DNA of 64,000 bases, taken from assembly GCF_017876405.1 (NCBI RefSeq), contig NZ_JAGINW010000001.1:8383203-8447202 (forward strand), written 5' to 3'. The notes under the pieces are model-generated. The model did not search any database. It was not told the origin of the DNA and saw only the letters and a program-made list of their open reading frames with translations. The translations under genes were made by a program, and so were the position numbers. Of the stretch, positions 17,909-28,880 are shown piece by piece. Source of the stretch: Kibdelosporangium banguiense (GTDB lineage Bacteria; Actinomycetota; Actinomycetes; Mycobacteriales; Pseudonocardiaceae). Within the stretch, counting starts at the first letter, position 1. Each line of letters starts with the position of its first letter.

Positions 17909-18491
17909 CTCCTGCGGTCAATCCATCCTGCTCACCGGCCTGTCCGGCGCGGGCAAGACCACGCTGGCCAACGCGGTCGCCGCACGTCTGACGCAGCGCG
18001 GGCAGCCCGCCGAGGTGCTCGACGGCGACACGGTCCGGCGGCAGCTTTGGCCTGAACTCGGCCTGTCGCGTGAGGACAGAGAACAGAATCTCCACCGCAT
18101 CGCGACTGTCGCGTGCCTGCTGGCCCGCAACGGAGTCGTCGTGCTGGTCTCGGCCATCGCACCGTACGCCCAGGCGCGTCATGACCTGCGCGTCTCGCAC
18201 GCCGAAGCCGGCGTGGGGTTCGCGGAGGTCCACGTGGCCACGCCGTTGGACGTGTGCCGGCAACGGGACGTCAAAGGCCTGTACGCCAGGTGCGATCGAG
18301 GCGAGATCTCCGGGCTGACCGGTGTCGACGCGGTCTATGAACAGCCCGAGTCGCCCGAACTGCGGCTGGACACATCGTGGGAGACCGTCGAGCAGTCGGC
18401 GAGCCGCCTGACCGCGTTCATCAGCACCGCGTTCACCGACACTGCGTTCACGGGCACGGGGCATCGACCAGTTGTGAGGGCAGCCCAATGA
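17901..18491 (+). CDS. cysC: Adenylylsulfate (APS) kinase
   Basis: A 196-residue kinase that phosphorylates APS at the 3'-OH with ATP to give PAPS. Walker A is LTGLSGAGKTTLANAV (about residues 11-26), followed by the APS-binding segments LDGDTVRRQLWPELGLSRED and the lid motif YARCDRGEISGLTGVDAVYE. It is full length for single-domain CysC. The last 25 residues are a Thr/Ala-rich tail (STAFTDTAFTGTG). Its neighbours CysD and CysN make APS. No PAPS reductase gene is next to it, so PAPS is probably meant for the sulfotransferase upstream in the same train. Confidence 0.93.
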   Translation: MRDSCGQSILLTGLSGAGKTTLANAVAARLTQRGQPAEVLDGDTVRRQLWPELGLSREDREQNLHRIATVACLLARNGVVVLVSAIAPYAQARHDLRVSHAEAGVGFAEVHVATPLDVCRQRDVKGLYARCDRGEISGLTGVDAVYEQPESPELRLDTSWETVEQSASRLTAFISTAFTDTAFTGTGHRPVVRAAQ

Positions 18492-19393
18492 CCACTGCAC
18501 TGAAGACCGACAACCTCACCGTGCTTGAGTCCGAGGCGATCCACATCTTCCGGGAGGTGGCCGGCGAGTTCGAACGGCCGGTGATCCTTTTCTCGGGCGG
18601 CAAGGACTCCGCTGTACTGGTGCACCTGGCGTTGAAGGCGTTCTGGCCGGGCACCATCCCGTTTCCGCTGTTGCATGTGGACACTGGGCACAACTTCGCC
18701 GAGGTGCTGCGCTTCCGTGACGAGGTCGTGCAGCGGCACGGCCTGCAGCTGATGGTGGCCGAAGTACAACGCTGGATCAACGACGGGCGCCTGGCCGAAC
18801 GCGCTGACGGCACGCGCAATCCGCTGCAGAGCGTGCCGTTGCTGGACACGATCGCCGAGCAGAAGTTCGACGCCGTCTTCGGCGGCGGTCGCCGTGACGA
18901 GGACCGTGCCCGCGCCAAGGAACGGATCTTCAGCCTGCGCAACGCCTTCGGGCAGTGGGATCCCAAGCGCCAGCGGCCCGAGCTGTGGAACCTGTACAAC
19001 GGCAGGCACCGTCCCGGCGAGCACGTCCGGGTGTTCCCGCTGTCGAACTGGACTGAGCTGAACATCTGGCGTTACATCGAACGCGAGGACATCAGCCTGC
19101 CGCCGATCTACTTCGCCCATCGCCGCCAGGTGTACCAACGCGACGGCATGTGGCTGACGTCCGGGCCGTGGGGCGGCCCACGCCGCGGCGAGGTCGTCTC
19201 CGAACGATCCGTGCGATACCGGACTGTCGGCGACGGCTCGTGCACCGGCGCGGTCGCCTCCACCGCCGCCACGGTCGCGGACGTCGTGGCCGAAGTGCAG
19301 GCCAGCCGGCTCACCGAGCGCGGCGCCACCAGGGCCGACGACCGGCTGTCCACCGCGGCGATGGAGGACCGCAAACGGGAAGGGTACTTCTAG
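18488..19393 (+). CDS. cysD: Sulfate adenylyltransferase subunit 2
   Basis: A 301-residue PP-loop ATPase that adenylates sulfate to APS in complex with CysN. The pyrophosphatase loop is LFSGGKDSAVLVHLALKAF (near residue 36), with LHVDTGHNFAEVLRFRDE, FGGGRRDEDRARAKERIFS and the C-terminal ATMEDRKREGYF-like end (AAMEDRKREGYF) all as in CysD. The ATG overlaps the cysC stop. The internal HRRQVYQRDGMWL segment is also conserved. It is complete and looks functional. Confidence 0.95.
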   Translation: MTTALKTDNLTVLESEAIHIFREVAGEFERPVILFSGGKDSAVLVHLALKAFWPGTIPFPLLHVDTGHNFAEVLRFRDEVVQRHGLQLMVAEVQRWINDGRLAERADGTRNPLQSVPLLDTIAEQKFDAVFGGGRRDEDRARAKERIFSLRNAFGQWDPKRQRPELWNLYNGRHRPGEHVRVFPLSNWTELNIWRYIEREDISLPPIYFAHRRQVYQRDGMWLTSGPWGGPRRGEVVSERSVRYRTVGDGSCTGAVASTAATVADVVAEVQASRLTERGATRADDRLSTAAMEDRKREGYF

Positions 19394-20652
19394 TGAGCGA
19401 TCTGCTGAGACTCGCCACCGCGGGAGACGTCGACGACGGCAAGTCGACCCTCGTCGGGCGGCTGCTCTACGACACCAAGTCGGTGCTGGCCGACCAGCTC
19501 GACGCCGTCACCGCCGACTCCGCTTTGTCCACACCGGATCTCGCCTTGCTGGTGGACGGACTGCGGTCGGAACGGGAACAAGGCATCACGATCGACGTGG
19601 CATACCGATACTTCGCCACGCCTCGGCGCAGCTTCGTGCTCGCCGACACGCCAGGACATGTGCAGTACACACGCAACACAGTCACCGGCGCCTCGACAGC
19701 GCAACTGGCGATCCTGCTGGTCGACGCCCGCAAAGGCATCCGTGGCCAGACCCGGCGGCACGCGGCCGTACTGGCGTTGCTGGGTGTGCGGCATCTGGTC
19801 CTCGCGGTGAACAAGATCGATCTCGTCGGGTATGACGAGAGCACGTTCACCGTGATGGCAAAGCAGTTCGCCGCGCATGCCGCCGGGCTCGGCTATCCCA
19901 GGGACGCGGTCACCGCGATCCCGATCTCGGCCCTGCGGGGCGACAACGTGGTGGATCGTGGTGGCCGGACGTCCTGGTATACCGGGCCGACGTTGCTCGA
20001 ACACCTGGAATCCGTCCACACAGCACCGGATCCCGATCAGACGCCACTGCGTTTCCCCGTGCAGTACGTCATCCGTCCGCGCTCTGCCGGATGCCCGGAC
20101 TACCGTGGATACGCTGGACAGGTCGCCGCCGGAGTCGTCCGCTGCGGGGACGAGGTCGCGGTTCTGCCGTCCGGTCTGCGCACAACAGTCGCAGGGATAG
20201 ACACACCGGACGGCAGGCTGGTCGAGGCGCCGGCAGGCCAGTCCGTGACGCTGCTGCTTGAGCATGACCTGGACGTATCCCGTGGCGACATGATCACCGC
20301 GGCGGACGCACCGCCTGCCCTGACCGACGAGTTCGACGCGACTTTGTGCTGGCTGGGCGACCGTCCGCTGCGGCGTGGCACCCGGCTCCTGGTCAAACAC
20401 GGCACCAGGACCATCCCGGCGATCGCCCAGGAACTACTGGTACGCCTGGACGAACAGGCGCTGAGCCTGTGCGGGCAGCCGGGAGAGTTGGTACTCAACG
20501 ACATCGGCCTGGTCCGGCTGCGTACTGCCGAACACGTCCCGATCGACGACTACGACACCTCGCGGGCGACAGGTTCGTTCATCGTCATCGACCCGGCCGA
20601 CGGCAGCACGCTGGCCGCGGGTCTGGTCGGTGCGGACCTGCCCATCCAGTGA
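19393..20652 (+). CDS. cysN: Sulfate adenylyltransferase subunit 1 (GTPase)
   Basis: A 419-residue EF-Tu-like GTPase that drives APS formation by the CysD subunit. G1 is TAGDVDDGKSTLVGRLL (starting near residue 9), G3 DTPGHVQYTRN and G4 NKIDLVGYD. The two following beta-barrel domains run to about residue 419. It lacks the fused C-terminal APS-kinase domain found in some actinobacterial CysNC proteins, consistent with a separate cysC here. The start is GTG at 19393, which shares its G with the cysD stop (TAGTG), implying tight coupling. Confidence 0.94.
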   Translation: MSDLLRLATAGDVDDGKSTLVGRLLYDTKSVLADQLDAVTADSALSTPDLALLVDGLRSEREQGITIDVAYRYFATPRRSFVLADTPGHVQYTRNTVTGASTAQLAILLVDARKGIRGQTRRHAAVLALLGVRHLVLAVNKIDLVGYDESTFTVMAKQFAAHAAGLGYPRDAVTAIPISALRGDNVVDRGGRTSWYTGPTLLEHLESVHTAPDPDQTPLRFPVQYVIRPRSAGCPDYRGYAGQVAAGVVRCGDEVAVLPSGLRTTVAGIDTPDGRLVEAPAGQSVTLLLEHDLDVSRGDMITAADAPPALTDEFDATLCWLGDRPLRRGTRLLVKHGTRTIPAIAQELLVRLDEQALSLCGQPGELVLNDIGLVRLRTAEHVPIDDYDTSRATGSFIVIDPADGSTLAAGLVGADLPIQ

Positions 20653-20668
20653 CCAGGAAGGATCGATG

Positions 20669-21643
20669 ATGAGAATCCTCGCGGTACTGGCCGTCCTCGC
20701 GGTGCTCGCCGGGTGTTCGAGGATCGACCGCGGCGAGGACTCGGCGGCCGACCGCGGCCCGGCAACCGAGGTCCGGCTCGGATACTTCCCCAACGTCACG
20801 CACGCCACCGCGCTGATCGGTGTCCGAAATGGATTCTTCACCCGTGAGCTCGGCCAGACCAGGTTGACCACCCAGCTGTTCGACGCCGGCCCCGACGAAG
20901 CCGGTGGCATGCTGGGCGGCTCGATCGACGTGGCGTTCATCGGCCCTGGCCCGGCGATCAACGCGTACACGAAATCCGACGGGAAGTCCGTGCGGGTAGT
21001 GGCCGGAGCGGCATCCGGCGGGGCACAGCTCGTCGCCCGGCCTGGGGTCGGCTCGTTGGCCGGCAAGACCGTGGCCACGCCTCAGCTGGGCAATACGCAA
21101 GACGTCGCGCTCAAGAAGTGGCTGCGTGAGAACAACGTCCCAGACGTGCGGATTCTCAACTCGGACAACGCACAGACGCTGAGCGCTTTCCGAGCCGGTG
21201 ACATCGACGCGGCCTGGGTACCGGAGCCGTGGGCCTCACGGCTGGTGGTGGAAGCAGGCGGCCGGGTCCTGGTCAACGAGCGGGACCTGTGGCCTCAGGG
21301 CCGATTCCCGGCCACCGTGATCCTGGCACGCACGCGTTTCCTCGCCGAACACGGCCAGACCGTGCAAGCGATGCTGCGAGGCGCCGCCAATGCCACGCAA
21401 TGGGCCCGTGACAACGAATCCCAGGCTCAGACGGTGGTGAACGACAGCCTGGCCGAGCACACCGGCAAACCGCTCGCCGGGCCGGTGATCGAGCGGGCCT
21501 TCCGGGAGATCGAGCTGAGCCCCGAGGTGTTGCCCGACCGGCTGCAGCAGATGGCCCGCGACGCCGTCACCGCCGGTGTGGCGGCCAAAACGCCGGACCT
21601 CAAGGACTTCGTGGACTCGTCGACACGCGTCAGGAGCGGCTGA
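20669..21643 (+). CDS. ABC substrate-binding lipoprotein, NitT/TauT (sulfonate/sulfate-type)
   Basis: A 324-residue exported lipoprotein. The signal RILAVLAVLAVLAGC ends in a lipobox with Cys16. The mature part (VRLGYFPNVTHATALIGVRN, FDAGPDEAGGMLGGSIDVAF, AAWVPEPWASRLV) is the SsuA/TauA/NrtA-type periplasmic-binding fold. AGGAAGG lies 7 bases before ATG 20669; ATG 20666 is an alternative. It sits between cysN and the transporter ATPase. In Streptomyces primary sulfate-assimilation operons a similar lipoprotein-ATPase-permease set follows cysN, so sulfate or an organosulfur compound is the likely ligand. This is inferred from context. Confidence 0.85.
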   Translation: MRILAVLAVLAVLAGCSRIDRGEDSAADRGPATEVRLGYFPNVTHATALIGVRNGFFTRELGQTRLTTQLFDAGPDEAGGMLGGSIDVAFIGPGPAINAYTKSDGKSVRVVAGAASGGAQLVARPGVGSLAGKTVATPQLGNTQDVALKKWLRENNVPDVRILNSDNAQTLSAFRAGDIDAAWVPEPWASRLVVEAGGRVLVNERDLWPQGRFPATVILARTRFLAEHGQTVQAMLRGAANATQWARDNESQAQTVVNDSLAEHTGKPLAGPVIERAFREIELSPEVLPDRLQQMARDAVTAGVAAKTPDLKDFVDSSTRVRSG

Positions 21644-22434
21644 TGACCATGATCACGCAGCAGACCTGGCCGGTGCCGCGGCAGCGGGATGCCGGGCCGG
21701 TGGTCCGGCTGGACGGCGTGTCCAAGGCCTTCGGCGAGGTGACCGCGCTGGCGGAGTTCGATCTCGAGGTGCACGCGGGGGAGTTCGTGTGCCTGATCGG
21801 CGCCTCCGGCTGTGGCAAGTCCACGCTGCTGAACCTGCTGGCCGGCCTGGAATCGCTCACCGAGGGCAGGATCACCCGGGCCACCTCCCAGCCCGCCGTG
21901 ATGTTCCAGGACCCGGCCCTGATGCCGTGGCTCACGGCGGCCCGCAACGTCGAGCTCGCCCTGCAGCTGGCCGGAGTCGGCCGCGCTGACCGTAAAACCA
22001 GGACCAACGAGTTCCTGGAACTGGTCCGTCTCGGCGGACTCGGCGACAAACGGCCGCACGAGCTGTCCGGCGGCATGCGCCAGCGGGTCGCACTGGCCAG
22101 GGCGCTTGCCAGCGCGTCGATCGGTGCTGAGAACGACGGCCCTTGCCTGTTGCTGATGGACGAACCGTTCGCCGCACTCGACGCCATCACCAGGGACGTG
22201 CTGCAACAGGAGTTGCTGCGCATCTGGCGGGCGACTTCTCCGGCGGTGTTGTTCGTGACTCATGACGTCCGTGAAGCGGTCCGGCTCGGGCAGCGAGTGG
22301 TGCTGTTGTCCTCGCGTCCGGGGCGAGTGGTCCAGCAATGGTCCGCCGACGGCGTGCCGGAGTCGGCACTGGTCGGCCAGATCAACGCACGGCTGCGGGA
22401 GGTGATCGGCTGCCATGGCAATGGTTCGGGATGA
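21643..22434 (+). CDS. ABC transporter ATPase, sulfonate/nitrate/taurine type
   Basis: A 263-residue ABC ATPase. Walker A is GASGCGKSTLLNLLAG (near residue 48), the signature is ELSGGMRQRVALARAL, Walker B is LLLMDEPFAALDAITRD and the switch His is in VLFVTHDVREAV. The sequence groups with SsuB/TauB-type ATPases. Its ATG overlaps the lipoprotein stop, and its 3' end overlaps the permease gene by 20 bp. It powers import through the adjacent permease. Confidence 0.9.
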   Translation: MTMITQQTWPVPRQRDAGPVVRLDGVSKAFGEVTALAEFDLEVHAGEFVCLIGASGCGKSTLLNLLAGLESLTEGRITRATSQPAVMFQDPALMPWLTAARNVELALQLAGVGRADRKTRTNEFLELVRLGGLGDKRPHELSGGMRQRVALARALASASIGAENDGPCLLLMDEPFAALDAITRDVLQQELLRIWRATSPAVLFVTHDVREAVRLGQRVVLLSSRPGRVVQQWSADGVPESALVGQINARLREVIGCHGNGSG

Positions 22435-23278
22435 CCGCTCGATCCAGGACGATCTGGACGCGCTGGACACGCCACTGGAGTCCGCACCGCCGAGCCGGTG
22501 GCGCCGGATCATACGGGTGGTGTTGCCACCGCTGGTCGCCTTCGTGCTGTTCATCGCGGTGTGGCAGGCGTTGTGGGCTTTGGCGTTCTGGCCCGAGTAC
22601 CAGTTGCCCGCGCCGCTGACTGTCTGGGCGGCGATCTCGGACCGGTTCGCCGACGGTGAGGCGCTGAGCATCCTGTGGACGTCACTGCACAGGGCGGTGC
22701 TCGGCTTCGGTGTGGCGGTGTTGATCGCGACTCCGTTGGGCCTGGTAGTGGCGAAGGTCAAGGTCGTGCGTGCGGCGATCGGGCCGCTGCTGAGCGGACT
22801 GCAGTCGTTGCCGTCCGTGGCGTGGGTGCCCGCCGCGATCCTCTGGTTCGGCCTCACCGACAGCGCGATCTACATGGTGGTGCTGCTCGGCGCGGTGCCG
22901 TCGATCGCCAACGGCCTGGTGGCCGGGATCGACCAGATCCCGCCGATCCTGCCCAAGGTGGCCCACGTGCTGTCGGCCGGGCGGTGGGCGCTGGCTCGGC
23001 ATGTGCTGTTGCCCGCGGCGTTGCCCGGCTACCTGGCAGGGCTCAAACAGGGCTGGGCGTTCTCCTGGCGGTCGCTGATGGCCGCCGAACTGATCGCGGT
23101 GTCCCCGCAGCTGGGCTTCGGGCTGGGCGCATTGCTGGACAACGGCCGCGCGCTCAACGACATGCCGATGGTGATCGCCGCGATCTGCCTGATCCTCCTC
23201 GTCGGTATCGGCGTGGACCTCCTGGTTTTCCGGCCGCTGGAGCGGGCCGTGCTGCGTGCCCGTGGCCTCGGCTGCTGA
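22415..23278 (+). CDS. ABC transporter permease, sulfonate/nitrate/taurine type
   Basis: A 287-residue inner-membrane protein with about six helices ([20 protein letters not shown] is the first). The EAA-like coupling loop is at about residues 190-215 ([20 protein letters not shown]), as in SsuC/TauC. It forms the channel with the ATPase before it. ATG 22415 gives a 20-bp overlap; ATG 22421 is also possible. It ends 20 bp before the metK start. Substrate as for the lipoprotein: sulfate or a sulfonate by context. Confidence 0.9.
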   Translation: MAMVRDDRSIQDDLDALDTPLESAPPSRWRRIIRVVLPPLVAFVLFIAVWQALWALAFWPEYQLPAPLTVWAAISDRFADGEALSILWTSLHRAVLGFGVAVLIATPLGLVVAKVKVVRAAIGPLLSGLQSLPSVAWVPAAILWFGLTDSAIYMVVLLGAVPSIANGLVAGIDQIPPILPKVAHVLSAGRWALARHVLLPAALPGYLAGLKQGWAFSWRSLMAAELIAVSPQLGFGLGALLDNGRALNDMPMVIAAICLILLVGIGVDLLVFRPLERAVLRARGLGC

Positions 23279-23298
23279 GAAGAGAAAGGACTGTGACC

Positions 23299-24453
23299 AT
23301 GAACAGCCGGCTGTTCACGAGTGAGTCGGTGACCGAAGGACATCCGGACAAGATCTGCGACGCGATCAGCGACGCGGTCCTGGACGCCTTACTGGAGCGC
23401 GACCCCCACAGCCGTGTGGCGGTCGAGACCCTGGTGACCACCGGACAGGTGCACGTGGTGGGCGAGGTGACCACCGACGCGTACGTCGACGTGCCCACCC
23501 TGGCGCGGGAAGTCGTGCTGGACATCGGGTACGACTCCTCGGCCAAGGGCTTCGACGGCAACTCCTGCGGCGTCAACGTGGCGATCGGCGCCCAGTCGCC
23601 GGACATCGCGATGGGCGTGGACGCCGAAGACCAGGGCGCGGGCGACCAGGGCCTGATGTTCGGCCACGCGTGCACGGACACGCCGGAGCTGATGCCGTTG
23701 CCGATCGCCCTGGCACACAGGCTTTCCCGTCGGCTGACCCATGTCCGCAAGCAGGGCCTGCTGCCCTTCCTGCGCCCGGACGGCAAGACACAGGTGACTG
23801 TCGAGTACCTCGGTGACCGGCCGGTCCGGCTGGACACCGTGGTCCTGTCCACTCAGCACGCCGGTGACGTCGACCTGGCCAAGACGCTCGAACCGGATGT
23901 CCGTGAATCGATCATCGACCCCGTGCTCGCCGACCTCGAACTGGACACATCCGGGGTGCGCGTGCTGGTCAACCCGACTGGGCGGTTCGTGATCGGCGGA
24001 CCGATGGGCGACGCGGGCCTGACCGGCCGCAAGATCATCGTCGACACCTACGGCGGGATGGCCCGGCACGGCGGCGGAGCGCTGTCGGGCAAGGATCCGT
24101 CCAAGGTGGACCGTTCGGCCGCCTACGCGATGCGATGGGTGGCCAAGAACCTTGTGGCGGCGGGCCTGGCTTCGCGCGTGGAGGTGCAGGTCGCGTACGC
24201 GATCGGCAAGCCCGCGCCTGTCGGGCTGTTCCTGGAGACGTTCGGCACGGAGACCGTCGATCCGTCGAAGATCCAGTCCGCCATCCAGGCCGTCTTCGAT
24301 CTGCGGCCCGGCTCGATCATCCGTGATCTCGGCCTGCTGTGCCCGATCTACCGGGACACCGCCGCCTACGGCCACTTCGGCCGTACCGATGTCGACCTGC
24401 GGTGGGAACGCCTCGACCGGGTTGCCGCACTGCGCGACGCGACCGGGACCTGA
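23299..24453 (+). CDS. metK: S-adenosylmethionine synthetase
   Basis: A 384-residue enzyme that makes SAM from methionine and ATP. Conserved blocks are [20 protein letters not shown] (ATP and metal site), [16 protein letters not shown], the P-loop-like [19 protein letters not shown], and [13 protein letters not shown] near the C-terminus. It is a little shorter than the usual 395-405 residues but no motif is missing. ATG 23299 has AAAGGA 8 bases upstream; the GTG at 23293 would be too close. A housekeeping copy is expected elsewhere in the genome, so this is probably a dedicated cluster paralogue feeding the methyltransferase at 13513. Confidence 0.95.
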   Translation: MNSRLFTSESVTEGHPDKICDAISDAVLDALLERDPHSRVAVETLVTTGQVHVVGEVTTDAYVDVPTLAREVVLDIGYDSSAKGFDGNSCGVNVAIGAQSPDIAMGVDAEDQGAGDQGLMFGHACTDTPELMPLPIALAHRLSRRLTHVRKQGLLPFLRPDGKTQVTVEYLGDRPVRLDTVVLSTQHAGDVDLAKTLEPDVRESIIDPVLADLELDTSGVRVLVNPTGRFVIGGPMGDAGLTGRKIIVDTYGGMARHGGGALSGKDPSKVDRSAAYAMRWVAKNLVAAGLASRVEVQVAYAIGKPAPVGLFLETFGTETVDPSKIQSAIQAVFDLRPGSIIRDLGLLCPIYRDTAAYGHFGRTDVDLRWERLDRVAALRDATGT

Positions 24454-24468
24454 CCGGAGGAGGAGCAG

Positions 24469-25449
24469 ATGTCCATCACTGTCACCGGATCCATCGCCAC
24501 GGACCACCTCATGGTGTTCCCAGGCTCGTTCCGTGAGCAGCTCGTCGACGACCGGCTGGACCGGATCTCGCTGTCCTTCCTGGTCGACGACCTGCAAGTG
24601 CGGCGCGGCGGCGTGGCGGCCAACATCGCGTTCGGCCTGGGCTGCCTGGGCATGGCGCCGATCCTGGTCGGCGCGGTGGGCCCGGACTTCGCCGAATACC
24701 AGCTGTGGCTGAAACACCACGGTGTCGACACCGATTCCGTGCACGTCTCCAGCAGCCGGCACACTGCCAGGTTCGTGTGCACGACCGACGCACACGACAA
24801 CCAGATCGCGTCGTTCTATCCGGGCGCCATGACCGAGTCCAAGCAGATCGACCTCGGCCCGATCGTCGGGCGGGCCGGTCCGGACATCGTGCTGATCTGC
24901 CCGGACGACCCGGATGCGATGCTGCTGCACACCAGGCAATGCCGTGACCTGCAGGTCCCGTTCGCCGCCGATCCGTCCCAGCAACTCGCCCGGCTCGGCG
25001 GCGACGCGATCCGATCCCTTGTCGACGGTGCGGAGTACTTGTTCACCAACGACTACGAGGCCGGTCTGCTGCAGGCCAAGACCGGGTGGAACACCGCGGA
25101 GATACTCAGTCGCGTCGGTGCCTGGCTGGTGACACTCGGCCCGGACGGCGTGGACGTCCTGCGCAGCGATCATTCGAATGTGCGTGTCGCCGCGCCGAAG
25201 GAACAGCGACGGGCCGACCCGACCGGCGTCGGAGACGCTTTCCGCGCAGGTTTCCTGGCGGGCCGCTCCTGGGGCCTGTCCGACGAACGAGCCGCGCAGC
25301 TGGGCTGCACGCTGGCGACGCTCGTGATCGAGGTCGTGGGCACGCAGGAGTACTGGCAGGGCTCGGACGTCCTCGCGGTGCGAATCGCCGAAGCGTACGG
25401 ACCAGAGGCCGCCGCGGACATCACGCCGTTGCTGAACGACTGGGAATGA
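24469..25449 (+). CDS. Adenosine kinase (PfkB family)
   Basis: A 326-residue PfkB-family kinase. The N-terminus [17 protein letters not shown] and the active-site motif [18 protein letters not shown] match mycobacterial-type adenosine kinase (AdoK), which phosphorylates adenosine to [20 protein letters not shown] is the first PfkB signature. The ATG follows GGAGGAGGA. Placed between metK and ahcY, it would remove the adenosine released by AdoHcy hydrolase and so pull that reversible reaction forward. Another nucleoside substrate is possible, but the match to AdoK is strong. Confidence 0.9.
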   Translation: MSITVTGSIATDHLMVFPGSFREQLVDDRLDRISLSFLVDDLQVRRGGVAANIAFGLGCLGMAPILVGAVGPDFAEYQLWLKHHGVDTDSVHVSSSRHTARFVCTTDAHDNQIASFYPGAMTESKQIDLGPIVGRAGPDIVLICPDDPDAMLLHTRQCRDLQVPFAADPSQQLARLGGDAIRSLVDGAEYLFTNDYEAGLLQAKTGWNTAEILSRVGAWLVTLGPDGVDVLRSDHSNVRVAAPKEQRRADPTGVGDAFRAGFLAGRSWGLSDERAAQLGCTLATLVIEVVGTQEYWQGSDVLAVRIAEAYGPEAAADITPLLNDWE

Positions 25450-25459
25450 GGTTTTACCC

Positions 25460-26881
<1,422 letters not shown>

Positions 26882-26882
26882 C

Positions 26883-27716
26883 TCACTTGAGGTGGTTGGC
26901 GAGGGAGATCCTCTGGTCGCGTAGGGCCTTGGCGACGACACGGGCGATCTGCAGCGCGCCGGCCGCCTCGAAGTGGGTGTGGTCGTTGCAGAAGAAGGCG
27001 CCCACGGCACCCTTGGTGTAGTCGCCGTCGTTGGGGCAGAGTTTGAGGGTGTTGTAGAGGGTGTAGCTCAGTTTGTGGAGGTCGATCACCGGGACCTGGC
27101 CGGCACTGCCGGTTTGGGTCGTCTCGGTGAGGAATCCACGGTTGCCGACGGCTGTGTTGCCGCTGCATGTGATCGCGGCGACCGGAGTCAGGAAGATGGC
27201 CTGGACGCCACGGGCCTTGGCTGCTGTGGCCATCGTCGTGAGCAACTCGCGGTATCGGGCGGAACCCACGTGCCGGGGGCAGTTGCGATCGCCGTCGTTG
27301 ATCCCGAACTGGATCATCAGGTAGTCGCCGGCCTTCATGCCGATGGCCGGGTCGAGCATGTCACGCCACCGCTGGGCGTACGTTTTCGGGCTCACCACGC
27401 ACTCGCCGGCGGAGTCCTTGGTGGCGGTGACATTGGACTCGTACAGCCAAGTCTGGATGCTCCGGCCTGCCACCGCGTTGTTGACCACTGTCACGTTGTC
27501 GTTGAACAGCGGGTCGAACTGGCTGCCCCAGCCGACCGGGCAGCCGGAACGCGGGTTGGCCATCGTCGAGTCGCCCGCGAGCCAGACCTTGACGGCCGCG
27601 GCCTGCTGGTTCCCGGCGGCGGGGGAGCAGGACGGCTGATCGGCCGAGACCGAGCCGGTGCTGACGATCATCGGCACCGCGATGAGCACGGCCAATGCCA
27701 GAAGGCGTTTCCTCAC
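26883..27716 (-). CDS. Secreted SGNH esterase, rhamnogalacturonan acetylesterase-like
   Basis: A 277-residue exported hydrolase. Residues 1-25 are a signal peptide (LLALAVLIAVPMIV). The catalytic Ser is in WLAGDSTMAN (block I), QFGINDGDRN is block III, and the Asp-His pair is in CNDHTHFEAAGA near the C-terminus. The DST and DxTHF forms are those of CE12 rhamnogalacturonan acetylesterases, which remove O-acetyl groups from pectin. GTG 27716 has GGAGAA upstream. It is divergent from the CE2-like gene across a palindromic operator. Other acetylated polysaccharides are possible substrates. Confidence 0.85.
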   Translation of the reverse strand: MRKRLLALAVLIAVPMIVSTGSVSADQPSCSPAAGNQQAAAVKVWLAGDSTMANPRSGCPVGWGSQFDPLFNDNVTVVNNAVAGRSIQTWLYESNVTATKDSAGECVVSPKTYAQRWRDMLDPAIGMKAGDYLMIQFGINDGDRNCPRHVGSARYRELLTTMATAAKARGVQAIFLTPVAAITCSGNTAVGNRGFLTETTQTGSAGQVPVIDLHKLSYTLYNTLKLCPNDGDYTKGAVGAFFCNDHTHFEAAGALQIARVVAKALRDQRISLANHLK

Positions 27717-27797
27717 GAGTTTCTCCAGACGTGCAGGGTGGTCTGATGAGGACTCCGAGAGACATGCGTTGCCATCTTACCTCTTGCGCGCGGAAGT

Positions 27798-27811
27798 GGA
27801 AAGCGCTTTCC
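27798..27811. promoter_or_regulatory. LacI-type operator palindrome
   Basis: GGAAAGCGCTTTCC is a perfect 14-bp palindrome with the central CG of LacI/GalR-family operators. It sits between the divergent esterase genes, 32 bp before the start at 27843 and 82 bp before the one at 27716, so it could repress both. No LacI-family gene is in the window. Confidence 0.6.
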
Positions 27812-27842
27812 TGGCATCGGGTCCCCGGCGATGGAGGGCGAC

Positions 27843-28847
27843 ATGTCCCGACTGATCACAACCCTGCTGGCAGTGGTCCTCGTGCTGACCGGGCTGACGG
27901 GGACGCAGGCGTGGGCCGCGACCGGCGACGGCTCGGCAGGCGATTCGAACATCAGGTACTTCGGCCGGTGGGACACCCGGTCATCGAGCGCCTACGTGTC
28001 GGAGTGGGCAGGTGCGTACGTTCTGATCGGCTTCACCGGGACGACGGTGAAACTACGGCAGCGTGGGGCGATCGATCTGTTCGCCAGTATCGACGGCGGG
28101 CCTGATGTGTCCTATGTGAACGTCAGCGGAACCGTGAACCTGACGCCCCGGCCGCTCGCGTCGGGCACCCACGTGTTGCGGGTGTCGTACCGTCCGGTCG
28201 CCGGTTCCTATCACGGGGACGCGGTGTTCCAGGGCGTGACCCTCGACGCGGGCGCGCGGACGGTCGTGCCGCGGACTCCGTCGCGGATCATCGAGTTCAT
28301 CGGCGACTCGATCACTGTCGGGCAGCGTTCGTCCAAACAGGCCTTGACCGCGTACGGCTGGCTTGTCGGTGAACGCCTTGGCGCCGGGCACACCCAGATC
28401 GCGGTCGGTGGCGCCTGCCTGTTCCCCGCGTCCGACGGATGCATCGGGATGAGCGAACGGTTCCTGCGCACCGGGCTGGCCACGAACTCGCCGAACTGGG
28501 ACTTCGGTCGGTACCAGGCGGCCACGGTGGTGATCAACCTGGGCACCAACGACGTCGGGCACGGCGTGACCTCAGCCCAGTTCCGCAGCGCCTACATCAC
28601 CTTGCTGCGCAACGTCCGGGCGAAGTATCCGAACGCGACCATCCACGCGATGCAGACGTTCCGCAAGCGGTACATCGCCGAAACACAGGCGGCGGTCAAG
28701 ACCCTCACGGATGCCGGTGACACCAAGGTGCGTTACATCAACACCGACGGGTGGATCAACGAGGCCACCGACACGGCGGACAACGTCCACCCCAACGACA
28801 CCGGGCACCGCAAGATCGCCGACCGGCTTGCCCCGCTGCTGGGGTGA
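27843..28847 (+). CDS. Secreted carbohydrate esterase, CE2-like SGNH hydrolase
   Basis: A 334-residue exported protein. The signal peptide is TTLLAVVLVLTGLTGTQAWA. Residues about 30-140 form an N-terminal beta-sandwich (YFGRWDTRSSSAYVSEWAGA), as in CE2 acetyl esterases, and about 145-334 the SGNH domain with EFIGDSITVGQR (Ser), NLGTNDVGHG and DNVHPNDTGHRK (Asp and His). It probably deacetylates plant polysaccharides outside the cell. ATG 27843 is preceded by GGAGGG. It lies 33 bp before the beta-helix gene and is likely co-transcribed with it. Confidence 0.87.
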   Translation: MSRLITTLLAVVLVLTGLTGTQAWAATGDGSAGDSNIRYFGRWDTRSSSAYVSEWAGAYVLIGFTGTTVKLRQRGAIDLFASIDGGPDVSYVNVSGTVNLTPRPLASGTHVLRVSYRPVAGSYHGDAVFQGVTLDAGARTVVPRTPSRIIEFIGDSITVGQRSSKQALTAYGWLVGERLGAGHTQIAVGGACLFPASDGCIGMSERFLRTGLATNSPNWDFGRYQAATVVINLGTNDVGHGVTSAQFRSAYITLLRNVRAKYPNATIHAMQTFRKRYIAETQAAVKTLTDAGDTKVRYINTDGWINEATDTADNVHPNDTGHRKIADRLAPLLG

Positions 28848-28880
28848 GCCGTGATTCCCGGGGCCGAGAAAGAGACTCAG

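Noticed and set aside
20669-23278. Reading the ABC importer as a nitrate or taurine transporter
   Set aside because: The family does not fix the substrate; position directly after cysN favours sulfate or a sulfonate.
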